NCBI RefSeq assembly: GCF_011683955.1
Contig: NZ_JAAQPI010000001.1
Location: 992,001 to 1,056,000, forward strand
Length of the DNA: 64,000 nucleotides
Reading direction: 5' to 3'
Source: Pseudomaricurvus alkylphenolicus
GTDB lineage: Bacteria > Pseudomonadota > Gammaproteobacteria > Pseudomonadales > Cellvibrionaceae
Shown: in pieces, positions 26,175 to 34,458 of the stretch
How positions within the stretch are numbered: position 1 is the first letter of the stretch
Layout of the letters: each line of letters begins with the position of its first letter
Position numbers and translations under genes: made by a program
The notes under the pieces: model-generated
Databases searched by the model: none
What the model saw: the letters and a program-made list of their open reading frames with translations, nothing else
What the model was told of the DNA's origin: nothing

Positions 26175-27863
26175 CTATCCAAGATCCTCTGTACACAATT
26201 CGTTCGCCATTAATTCTCTCATCTTGTTTTTCTGGATTTTGCCGGTAACTGTCATGGGGTATTCGGTGACAAAGCGAATGTATTTCGGAATTTTGAAATA
26301 GGTAATCTTGTCTCTGCAGAAATCGATGACATCCTGCTCAGTCAGTGCTTCTCCGTCATGCAGTTGAATCCAGGCACAGACTTCTTCTCCCAATTTCTTA
26401 TTCGCAACACCGAACACCTGCACTTCTGAAATTTTCGGATGAGTATAAAGAAATTCTTCAATCTCTCTTGGATAAATATTCTCGCCGCCCCGAATGATCA
26501 TATCCTTGAGTCGACCCACAATCCGCACATAACCGTCGCGGTCCATAGAGCCCGTATCGCCGCTGTGAAGCCAGCCAGCCGCATCAACGGTTTCTGCCGT
26601 TTTGGTGGGGTCATCCCAATAGCTTTGCATCACCCCATAACCGCGTACGCAGATTTCACCGGGTACGCCGCAGGGGACGACTTGCCCTTCCTCATCAATA
26701 ATCTTTGCCTGAGTCCAGGGCATGGCCCGACCAACGGTTTCCACCCTTTTTTCCAAAGGGTCTTGCATATGCGTGATGTGATTGCTACAGGTCGATTCTG
26801 TCAACCCATAACCGATCAACACGTCCTTCATATTCATATCGTCGATAACATGTCGCATAATCTCAATAGGGCAAGGAGCGCCGGCCATGACACCGGTCCT
26901 CAGCTTGGATAGGTCGTATTCCGAAAACGCAGGATGATCTAGCATGGTCACAAACATGGTGGGAACACCGTGTACGGCGGTACACTGTTCCTCCTGAAGA
27001 GTCTTCAAAGTAATACCGGGATCAAAGGCGTCATTGGGGTAAACAGCTGCGGAGCCTGTCGTGAGGCATCCCAGGTTCCCCAGGATCATCCCCATGCAAT
27101 GGTATAAAGGGACCGGAATGCATACCCGGTCATCCGAACAGAGTCCCATCGCGCTGGCATGAATCAGTCCGTTGTTGAGGGCATTGTAATGGGTCAAGGT
27201 GGCCCCTTTGGGATGCCCTGTGGTTCCACTGGTGAATAGAATGCTTACAGGGTCATCAGGAGATAAGGTTGATTGAAGGGCATCTAGCTGATCGTACTCG
27301 GGTCGATTACCCAACCGGCAAACCTCTGAGAAATTCAGCATGCCGGGGGTCTTCCCACTACCCAATCGGATAATGATTTCAAGAAGCGGCAGCTTTTCAG
27401 CCCGCAAACGTCCGGGCACACAATGATCCAGCTCCGGTGCCAGTGTCTGCAGCATGTCCAGATACTGGCTGGTTTTAAAAAATTCTGCAGTGACGACGAC
27501 CCGGCAACCGACTTTATTGAGGGCATACTCCAGTTCATTGACACGGTACGCCGGATTGATGCAGACAAGAATGGCACCGATTCTGGCCGTCGCCAGCTGC
27601 ACCAGCGCCCATTCTGCACTGTTGGGCCCCCACATCCCCACTCGGTCACCGACTTTGACGCCCAGCGCAATCAGTCCAGTGGCCAATTGATCTACCCGCT
27701 CCAGATATTCCCGGTAAGTCCAGCGGACGTTCTGGTGACTGACCACCAAGGCGGGATTATCCGGGAAACGTTCGATAGTTTCATCAATGACATTCCCTAT
27801 TGTTTTGTAGATCACGGGTATATCCGACGTACCGCAAAAGAAACTTGGTGTTTGACTGCTCAC
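26175..27863 (-). CDS. AMP-dependent acyl-CoA synthetase/ligase
   Basis: 562 residues of the ANL superfamily. The P-loop is TSGTTGHPKG (211-220). YGLTEST, SGDTGSMDRDGYVRIVGRLKDMI and GGENIYPREIEEFL follow, and the C-terminal catalytic Lys is in TVTGKIQKNKMRE. It activates a carboxylic acid to acyl-CoA through an acyl-AMP. The type is medium/long-chain or aryl-alkanoate, and the exact acid is not readable. The start is GTG with GGAGT 9 nt upstream. Motif 1 copy F lies 107 bp upstream, linking it to the FixJ-type regulon. It heads an operon with the TPR-like and HxlR genes. Confidence 0.92.
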   Translation of the reverse strand: MSSQTPSFFCGTSDIPVIYKTIGNVIDETIERFPDNPALVVSHQNVRWTYREYLERVDQLATGLIALGVKVGDRVGMWGPNSAEWALVQLATARIGAILVCINPAYRVNELEYALNKVGCRVVVTAEFFKTSQYLDMLQTLAPELDHCVPGRLRAEKLPLLEIIIRLGSGKTPGMLNFSEVCRLGNRPEYDQLDALQSTLSPDDPVSILFTSGTTGHPKGATLTHYNALNNGLIHASAMGLCSDDRVCIPVPLYHCMGMILGNLGCLTTGSAAVYPNDAFDPGITLKTLQEEQCTAVHGVPTMFVTMLDHPAFSEYDLSKLRTGVMAGAPCPIEIMRHVIDDMNMKDVLIGYGLTESTCSNHITHMQDPLEKRVETVGRAMPWTQAKIIDEEGQVVPCGVPGEICVRGYGVMQSYWDDPTKTAETVDAAGWLHSGDTGSMDRDGYVRIVGRLKDMIIRGGENIYPREIEEFLYTHPKISEVQVFGVANKKLGEEVCAWIQLHDGEALTEQDVIDFCRDKITYFKIPKYIRFVTEYPMTVTGKIQKNKMRELMANELCTEDLG

Positions 27864-27969
27864 TCGATTTCACTCCAAGGTTAATGACTCAGACCCTCAT
27901 CACTCTTGAGCCTTATGTATCTACTTTAGACGATGACAAGTTTTTCATTAACGGTTTGAATTTATAGGA

Positions 27970-27989
27970 AAATGGTCTAAAGGCGAATG
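27970..27989 (-). promoter_or_regulatory. Operator-like element, motif 1 copy F (weaker)
   Basis: Reads CATTCGCCTTTAGACCATTT on the - strand, about 14 of 20 positions matching the consensus, 107 bp upstream of the acyl-CoA ligase start. Confidence 0.4.
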
Positions 27990-28027
27990 GTCTTATTCAG
28001 TATTTTTTAGCAAAGGACAAGGAAAGA

Positions 28028-28054
28028 GACGGCTGTCCTGCAGAGACAGCCGTC
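28028..28054 (-). terminator. Terminator of the TonB receptor gene
   Basis: GACGGCTGTC / GACAGCCGTC is a 10-bp perfect stem with a 7-nt loop just past the receptor stop. On the - strand it is followed by TCTCTTTCCTTG, a weak T-tract. Confidence 0.65.
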
Positions 28055-28061
28055 GCTGCGG

Positions 28062-30260
28062 TCAGAACTCGTAGGTCAGTTCCACACCGTAGGTTCTAGG
28101 GGGAGTCAGGAACGCCGATCTCAAGCCCACAAGATTAAAGGCGAAATCAAAATAGACCTCATCTTTCAGGTTGCGACCGAAGAGCGATACTGTGAGGTTC
28201 TCGTCGCTATTGGTGAACTTGACACTGGCGTCGTAGAGCTCGTACTGACTGACTCTTTGGCGATTGAAGTCGTCCGTCGCCATCTCGTCAACAAAAGAGT
28301 ACGACAGCCGCCAGGTTAAGGTGCCTATGTCAGAAAGTGCCAGGTCGTAAGTTGCCGCAGCACTGCGCGTATTCTCAGGCACCATGGTGAAGTCGAAAGA
28401 AGAGGCTGACTTGCCTGTCGTTTGAGTGAGAAAGTCCGCTTCGTCATAGCTCGGATCGAGATAACCCCAGCTGGCTTCGAGAACCAGGTTGTCGGTCACC
28501 GCATAGGTTGCATCAAACTCGATACCTCGGATAGTCGCTGTTGCAGCGTTAAGAATTTCCTGGGTAAAGTTGGCGTTCAGTGCTGTACGCTGAAGATCAT
28601 CATACTGGTTATGGAACAAAGACAGATTTGCCCGCAGCCTGCCATCCAACAGTGTGGACTTAATGCCCAACTCAAAGGCGTCCACCACTTCCTCGTTGTA
28701 AGGCCCAGGAGTTGATGAAGGATTAGGCGTTACAAACGACAAATCGGTAAAACGAACATTGTATCCACCACTTCGGAAACCGCGAGAGTAGCTGGCAAAT
28801 GCCATCACATCTTCATTGACATCCCAGGTCAGGCCGATCTTCGGACTGAAGTTGCTCCAGCTCTCATCATCAACCAGGGCCGGAACGCAATCGCTCAGTG
28901 ACACTTCAGACTGATCAAAGGGAGGGCCGCTCTGGGAAGCGCAGTTACCGATGGCGTTGGGATCACCGATTACGCCGATTTCCGCATCCTTGCTTTCCTG
29001 AGAGTAGCGCGCGCCCACCGTCAGTGCCAGTGAATTCGACAACCGGTAATCCGCCTGTGCGAAGATACCTGCTGTGGCATGTTCAATGGTGGAAACGCCT
29101 CGTCTGTCAAAAGCGTTAACAATGAAGCGCCGTTCGCTGTAGGTGTATTCCTGGCTGAACAAGTAGATACCGGTGGTCAGACTGATCTTGTCGGTGACGT
29201 CGCCTGCCCAGCGGACTTCCAGGCTGGTTTGCTCCTGGTCCAGGCCGGTGCCCCGGCCAAATTCAAATCGGGACTGATCGAAGACACCGTCAATGTCGGA
29301 ACTTGCCTGTTGCTCCAGATCGCGGTATCCGAGTACTGTCGTCAGTTGGCCGTCCCTGAGCTCCCAATTGGTCTCCAGCATCAGGTTAAACCATTCCAGA
29401 TTACTTTCGGCAATATTGCCCTGAGTCGATTCGCTGGCCTCATAGGGATCCCGAATCTGTACACCATCGATTTCCCAATTCCGGGTTCCGGCGCCTTCGC
29501 CTTCCATATCACCGTATTCTGCAATCAAAATGGCTTCCATGGAGTCATTCGAATAGCGAATAGCCGGCCGAATAAGCAGCGACTCGGCGTCACCCTGCCG
29601 GCCGCTCCGATTGAGTGAATCATCGTAATCCCAGAGCCCGTCGCGGTCTTTCGAAAGTACGGCCAGTTTGGCTCCCCAGTTGTCATTCAATGGACCACTC
29701 ACCAGCGCCATAATATCCTTACGGGAGTGAGAACCAACGGTTGCCTTGATCTTGCCCTCAAATTCCTCGCCGGGCCGTGTGGATCGCATCACAATGGCGC
29801 CGCCGGTAACGTTACGACCGAAAAGGGTACCTTGTGGACCTCGCAGTACCTCCAGAGATTCCAGATCAAACAAATCGGTGTTGACGCCGAAAATGGTGCC
29901 GTAGGAAATGCCATCCATAACAACCCCAACAGCGGGGTCTGAGGACGGGATGCTTTGGCTTACGGTTCCCATACCACGGATGGTGAAGTTGGCCACGCCG
30001 GGTGAGGTGGCCAAGGGCGTTAAATTCACATTGGGTGCGGTCAGACCGACATCGGTCAAATTAACGGCAAACATTGCCTCCACTTTGTCGCCCGAGTATG
30101 CGGATATTGAGATAGGAACATCCTGGGCAGCTTCAGTGGTGGACTTTTTCTGAGCTGTCACCATAACCTCTTCCAGCAGCGAGCTGACATCGCCTACCAC
30201 AGAAGCGGAAGCCAGTGTGACGGCCAGTGTTATCACGGATTGTTTAAATGCTGTTTTCAT
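28062..30260 (-). CDS. TonB-dependent outer-membrane receptor
   Basis: 732 residues from the ATG at 30260, which has AGAGAAGG upstream and opens a signal peptide ending near VVGDV. LLEEVMVTAQKKSTTEAAQ is the TonB box region. The plug contains FTIRGMGTVSQ and SLEVLRGPQGTLFGRNVTGG. The C-terminus ends TYEF with a final Phe, as in outer-membrane barrels. A frame extending to 30332 precedes the signal peptide and is not used. It is on the same strand as the MFS transporter gene 190 bp upstream. Ligand unknown; the neighbourhood suggests a hydrophobic or aromatic acid. Confidence 0.93.
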   Translation of the reverse strand: MKTAFKQSVITLAVTLASASVVGDVSSLLEEVMVTAQKKSTTEAAQDVPISISAYSGDKVEAMFAVNLTDVGLTAPNVNLTPLATSPGVANFTIRGMGTVSQSIPSSDPAVGVVMDGISYGTIFGVNTDLFDLESLEVLRGPQGTLFGRNVTGGAIVMRSTRPGEEFEGKIKATVGSHSRKDIMALVSGPLNDNWGAKLAVLSKDRDGLWDYDDSLNRSGRQGDAESLLIRPAIRYSNDSMEAILIAEYGDMEGEGAGTRNWEIDGVQIRDPYEASESTQGNIAESNLEWFNLMLETNWELRDGQLTTVLGYRDLEQQASSDIDGVFDQSRFEFGRGTGLDQEQTSLEVRWAGDVTDKISLTTGIYLFSQEYTYSERRFIVNAFDRRGVSTIEHATAGIFAQADYRLSNSLALTVGARYSQESKDAEIGVIGDPNAIGNCASQSGPPFDQSEVSLSDCVPALVDDESWSNFSPKIGLTWDVNEDVMAFASYSRGFRSGGYNVRFTDLSFVTPNPSSTPGPYNEEVVDAFELGIKSTLLDGRLRANLSLFHNQYDDLQRTALNANFTQEILNAATATIRGIEFDATYAVTDNLVLEASWGYLDPSYDEADFLTQTTGKSASSFDFTMVPENTRSAAATYDLALSDIGTLTWRLSYSFVDEMATDDFNRQRVSQYELYDASVKFTNSDENLTVSLFGRNLKDEVYFDFAFNLVGLRSAFLTPPRTYGVELTYEF

Positions 30261-30450
30261 ATCGACCTTCTCTCTAATCTTGATTTTTATGTTTATGAAA
30301 TTCGTACCAACAGCTGGGGGTGGGTTAATCATTCATTGGAGGCTCCTTTAAATCAGATTCTGTAGTCAATGACACTTACTCAAGCCATTTCGGCACTATT
30401 CTCTGTAGCAGCCCGCACCGAAGGCGATTGGTTTTGTCCGTGCAATGTCC

Positions 30451-31761
30451 TTACGAAGGAATCACGGAGGTTTTAATCGTCCTTACGGTGATTACCGAAA
30501 GCACCAACGGTAGCGAAAAAACGATAAACAGCAGCGTGTTGTTCCACTGCAACTCCAGCAGTGCGCCGGCGATCAAGGGCGATAGAATCGCGCCCACCCG
30601 GCCTACACCGATCGCCCATCCCATCCCTGTCGTTCTGATCTCGGTGGGGTAGAGAACCGGAACCAGCGCATATAAACCAATCATGGAGCCGAACAGGAAA
30701 AATCCGATTACGACGCCAAGCCCAAGCGCAATAATGGTATTGGAAGAAAACACTCCGAATAGCACCATAATCGCGGCGGTCAGCACCATATAAGTACCGA
30801 TCAGCTTATTGAGTTGCACCCGAGATGAGATATAGCCAAGCAGCAAACCACCGACCACGCCCCCCACATTGATTAATACCCCTGCGGTAATTCCGCCTTC
30901 TGGCGATAATCCTCCAGCCACCAACAACTTTGGTGTCCAGCTGAGTACGAAATAGAAACTGAACATCACCATAAAAAACGACGTCCAGGACATAAGCGTA
31001 GTGCGTTTAAGGGGCTGGCTGAACAGGTTGCTGATACTGGCTGCGGGTCTGGAATCACCAGAAGGTAATTCTGGAAACGTATCTATTGGGGCTCTACCGA
31101 GTTTTCCAAGTAGATCATTGATTTTGTCTTTTCCATTCTTAGTGCGCTTGGAAATAAGGAAGTCGAGAGATTCAGGAACTCCTGGTATAACCAGAGCGAT
31201 CATCGAAAAAGAGGCAATAGCACCAAACATAAACACGGATCGCCATCCGTATTCACTGATCAGGAAAGTGGCAATGATGCCACCGACAACGGCACCGATC
31301 GGGTAGCCGGCCTGCAAGCAGGAGATGGCCATGCTGCGCCATCTGTCAGATGAATATTCGGAGACAATAACCGTCAAGCTTGCCAACATGCCACCAATGC
31401 CGAGACCGGTGATAAGGCGCAGTATGGCCATCTGGTAGCTGTTTTGCGCCAAAGCGGAGAGAAACATGCCGACGCTGATAATCAGAAGGCACACGATAAT
31501 CAATGGTCGGCGGCCATACTTGTCCGCCAGGGGTGCCAGCACCAGAGAACCAATGGCCATGCCAACAAGACCGGCACTGAGCAGTATGCCCAAGTGGCTG
31601 TCCTGCAGGCCCCACTCCTTAGAGACAGAGGCGGCCGTAAACGCCATCACGAGAACGTCAAAACCATCCAGCATATTAATCATCAGGCATATAACAATGG
31701 CCCGAACCTGAAAAGGTGACATCGGCGATTGTTGGATTGACCGCTGTAAATCTACTTGCAT
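30451..31761 (-). CDS. MFS transporter, aromatic acid:H+ symporter type
   Basis: 436 residues with 12 predicted membrane segments. NMLDGFDVLVMAF in helix 1 is the DGxD motif of the AAHS family (PcaK, BenK). The loop 2-3 motif is LAPLADKYGRRPLI, and loop 8-9 has the second-half repeat LLGYISSRVQ. It should import an aromatic or related acid driven by protons. The ATG at 31761 has GGGAGT 9 nt upstream and is preferred to the frame start at 31836. It is divergent from a TonB receptor across a region with two paired motif 2 sites, so outer- and inner-membrane uptake are probably coregulated. Confidence 0.9.
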   Translation of the reverse strand: MQVDLQRSIQQSPMSPFQVRAIVICLMINMLDGFDVLVMAFTAASVSKEWGLQDSHLGILLSAGLVGMAIGSLVLAPLADKYGRRPLIIVCLLIISVGMFLSALAQNSYQMAILRLITGLGIGGMLASLTVIVSEYSSDRWRSMAISCLQAGYPIGAVVGGIIATFLISEYGWRSVFMFGAIASFSMIALVIPGVPESLDFLISKRTKNGKDKINDLLGKLGRAPIDTFPELPSGDSRPAASISNLFSQPLKRTTLMSWTSFFMVMFSFYFVLSWTPKLLVAGGLSPEGGITAGVLINVGGVVGGLLLGYISSRVQLNKLIGTYMVLTAAIMVLFGVFSSNTIIALGLGVVIGFFLFGSMIGLYALVPVLYPTEIRTTGMGWAIGVGRVGAILSPLIAGALLELQWNNTLLFIVFSLPLVLSVITVRTIKTSVIPS

Positions 31762-31798
31762 CAACACGACTCCCAAGTTGAGGCTATTATTATTAAAT

Positions 31799-31845
31799 CT
31801 TGCAGAGATGAACTTAATATAATCCAATAAGTTCACCTATGCAAG
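31799..31845. promoter_or_regulatory. Motif 2 inverted pair, site 1
   Basis: CTTGCAGAGATGAACT (31799-31814) is the reverse copy and AGTTCACCTATGCAAG (31830-31845) the forward copy of AGTTCA-N4-TGcAAG, 31 bp apart start to start. The site lies 38-84 bp upstream of the MFS transporter start, where a repressor or activator would act. Confidence 0.6.
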
Positions 31846-31943
31846 AAAATGGCGTGCCTCCGAGTTTTATAACAGCTGTGTCTTTCCACTTCTTCATTTT
31901 ATTCGAATTAATTATTCCATCACTGCAAATGACGCTTCTTTTT

Positions 31944-31992
31944 CTTTCAAATATGAACTAATATCCACTCTCCATTAGTTCAGGTATGAAAG
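31944..31992. promoter_or_regulatory. Motif 2 inverted pair, site 2
   Basis: CTTTCAAATATGAACT (31944-31959) and AGTTCAGGTATGAAAG (31977-31992) are inverted copies 33 bp apart. They lie 52-100 bp upstream of the TonB receptor start at 32044. Confidence 0.6.
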
Positions 31993-32043
31993 AATATTAA
32001 CTTTGGATGTTCTTCAAAGATAAAAGATAGAGGAGTTAGATAA

Positions 32044-34383
32044 ATGATAAATAAAGAACCCTTTTTTAATAAAGAGAAGCTTCTGCACCTATTGATGATG
32101 ACCGGGGCCTTGGCGATGGCTTCCCCTCAGGTAATGTCACAATCGGCAGGCTTTCAAATTGAGGAGGTGGTCGTTACCGCACGAAAACGGGAGGAGAGTC
32201 TGCAGGATACGCCCATTTCAGTGGCCGCCTTTACCGCCAGTGACATGAAAACCCGGCAAATCGACTCTTCGGATCAGCTGACTCAGATTACGCCAAATCT
32301 CTCTTTTTCTTCCCAGGCACCCGGCGGAGGCAGTAACGCCTCTTCGCAAATCTTTATTCGGGGCATTGGCCAAACCGAATATTTGCCTACCAATGATCCG
32401 GCGGTGGGTCTTTATATTGATGATGTTTACTACGCAAGGTCGGTGGGGGCAACATTGGACTTTGTCGATCTGGATCGCATCGAGGTACTGAGGGGGCCTC
32501 AGGGAACACTGTTTGGTCGCAATACCATTGGTGGCGCCATCAATATTACCACGCGCAGACCATCGCAGGAGTTTGGTGGCAGCGCATCGGTGAAAGTGGG
32601 TACAGACTCTCGCCGCGACGCACAAATCAGTGTCGACGTACCCATCAGTGACACCTTGCTGACCAATATCGCTATGGGTTCCCGCAAACGCGACGGCTAT
32701 GTGGACCGTGTGTTAACGGGCGAGCAGTTGGGGGACGATGAGAGCCTGGGCGGGCGCATCGCCGTTGAATGGTCAGCGTCCGGCGATATTGAGGTGTTCT
32801 GGAGTCTCGATTATACCAAGGAGGCGGAGAGCGGCAGTCCCATTGTTTTTAACGGGCTCAACACCAGTGGCCTGTTCGCGGCGCTGGAGATCGGTCGGGT
32901 TTGTCCAACCATCGATTCGTCCCTGAGCGAACGCTGTACCAGCGGGGATTGGAGTGCCGGCCCCTATGCCAACTACGGGACCTTTCCTGCGTTATCCACG
33001 TTCGAGAGTGTGGGCTCAAATGTCACTGTCAGCTGGGACCTGGGGGCGTTTTCCGTGAAGTCCATTACCGCCTTTCGGGAAATGGAATGGACGGGCTCGC
33101 GCGATGCAGACAATACACCTCTGAAGATACTGCACTCCGTCAACGATGATACTCAGGATCAATTCAGTCAGGAATTGCAATTTTCCGGGACCGCATTTGA
33201 GGATCAAATGACCTGGTTGTTTGGTTTGTATTACTTTGAAGAAACCGCAACCGATGACTACTTTGTTGCCACAGCGGTGGGGGATTTTAATACCGGTGGT
33301 GATGTGGAAAACGACTCCCAGGCGGTATTCGGGCAAATCACCTATGACCTGACCGATCAACTTAGCCTGACGGCCGGTCTAAGATGGACCGAGGAAACCA
33401 AGGCGTTCAAACCGCTGCAATTTACTATCTCTGACGCTTACCTTTTCCCGATCACTGCGGACGAGGGCGACGGCGCCGGTGGTTATGTCCATCCTTTCAA
33501 TGACCGGGTTTACCCAACGTTGGGAGGTGGGGGTACAGTTGCCATTGTTCCCGCAGGTACCCAGTTCTACCCCGAAGTCTGGCAGGATCAAACCTTCTCT
33601 GACACCACGCCAATGCTTAACATCGCCTATCGCTGGACCCCTGAAGTTATGACTTATCTGACTTTTTCGGAGGGTTTTAAAAGCGGAGGTTACAGTGCCC
33701 GTGTGATTAAGCCCGGCAATGCCAGCCGCCCCTTTGGTCCTGAGAAAGCAGAAACCATCGAACTGGGATTCAAGGCAACTTTATTTGATGAGTCTCTGCG
33801 CCTCAACGGCGCCTTTTTCTCCACCGACTACACCGACTTGCAGTTTGTGATCCGGGAAGATTTTGCACCGCTGACCTTCAACGCGGGTGAGGCCAAGATC
33901 GAAGGTATGGAGCTGGAATGGACTTGGGTGCCCACTCCCGAAATTCAAATCGTCGGTGGTTTGGGTTATATCGATGCCCAGTATGAGCAGCTTAGCGATG
34001 ATCTTATTGCCAGTGGCGTTTTGCTGGACAACGATCTGCCGCACACGCCCAAGCTTTCTGCCAGCCTCGGGGTGGCTTACAGCTTGAATCTCGGCGATTG
34101 GGGCGTCTTCACACCGAGAGTGGATTGGGCTTATCGTGATGATGTCTACTTCGATGCCCTCAACTCTGAAGATACCGCGCAGGAAGGCTACAGTATCGTT
34201 AATGCCGCTGTGATCTGGAACTCTCCGGATGAGAACATCAACGTTTCACTGGCTATATCCAATTTGACCGATGAGCTTTATCGAGTGTCTGGAAACTCAG
34301 CCATAGCGTCTGCCTCGTCCTATTCCGAATCGACCTACGCCAGAGGACGCGAGTGGAGCTTGTCAATGGAATACCTGTTCTGA
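32044..34383 (+). CDS. TonB-dependent outer-membrane receptor
   Basis: 779 residues. A long signal region ends near VMSQSA, followed by FQIEEVVVTARKREESLQD as the TonB box. The plug contains IFIRGIGQTEY and DRIEVLRGPQGTLFGRNTIGG, and the last residue is Phe (MEYLF). GGAG lies 11 nt before the ATG. It is divergent from the MFS transporter, with motif 2 site 2 in its promoter, and is followed 75 bp later by the CoA-ligase that opens the molybdenum-hydroxylase cluster. It probably imports the substrate of that pathway. Confidence 0.94.
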   Translation: MINKEPFFNKEKLLHLLMMTGALAMASPQVMSQSAGFQIEEVVVTARKREESLQDTPISVAAFTASDMKTRQIDSSDQLTQITPNLSFSSQAPGGGSNASSQIFIRGIGQTEYLPTNDPAVGLYIDDVYYARSVGATLDFVDLDRIEVLRGPQGTLFGRNTIGGAINITTRRPSQEFGGSASVKVGTDSRRDAQISVDVPISDTLLTNIAMGSRKRDGYVDRVLTGEQLGDDESLGGRIAVEWSASGDIEVFWSLDYTKEAESGSPIVFNGLNTSGLFAALEIGRVCPTIDSSLSERCTSGDWSAGPYANYGTFPALSTFESVGSNVTVSWDLGAFSVKSITAFREMEWTGSRDADNTPLKILHSVNDDTQDQFSQELQFSGTAFEDQMTWLFGLYYFEETATDDYFVATAVGDFNTGGDVENDSQAVFGQITYDLTDQLSLTAGLRWTEETKAFKPLQFTISDAYLFPITADEGDGAGGYVHPFNDRVYPTLGGGGTVAIVPAGTQFYPEVWQDQTFSDTTPMLNIAYRWTPEVMTYLTFSEGFKSGGYSARVIKPGNASRPFGPEKAETIELGFKATLFDESLRLNGAFFSTDYTDLQFVIREDFAPLTFNAGEAKIEGMELEWTWVPTPEIQIVGGLGYIDAQYEQLSDDLIASGVLLDNDLPHTPKLSASLGVAYSLNLGDWGVFTPRVDWAYRDDVYFDALNSEDTAQEGYSIVNAAVIWNSPDENINVSLAISNLTDELYRVSGNSAIASASSYSESTYARGREWSLSMEYLF

Positions 34384-34458
34384 CACATAAACGCCAGGGA
34401 CGGCGCATGACTGAAAATTTGTATTTGTGAGCGATCAGCTCCTTAGGGCATGGTAACG

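Noticed and set aside
31346-31715. Several overlapping open frames opposite the MFS transporter
   Set aside because: Low-complexity shadows of transmembrane codons with no start signals or domains.
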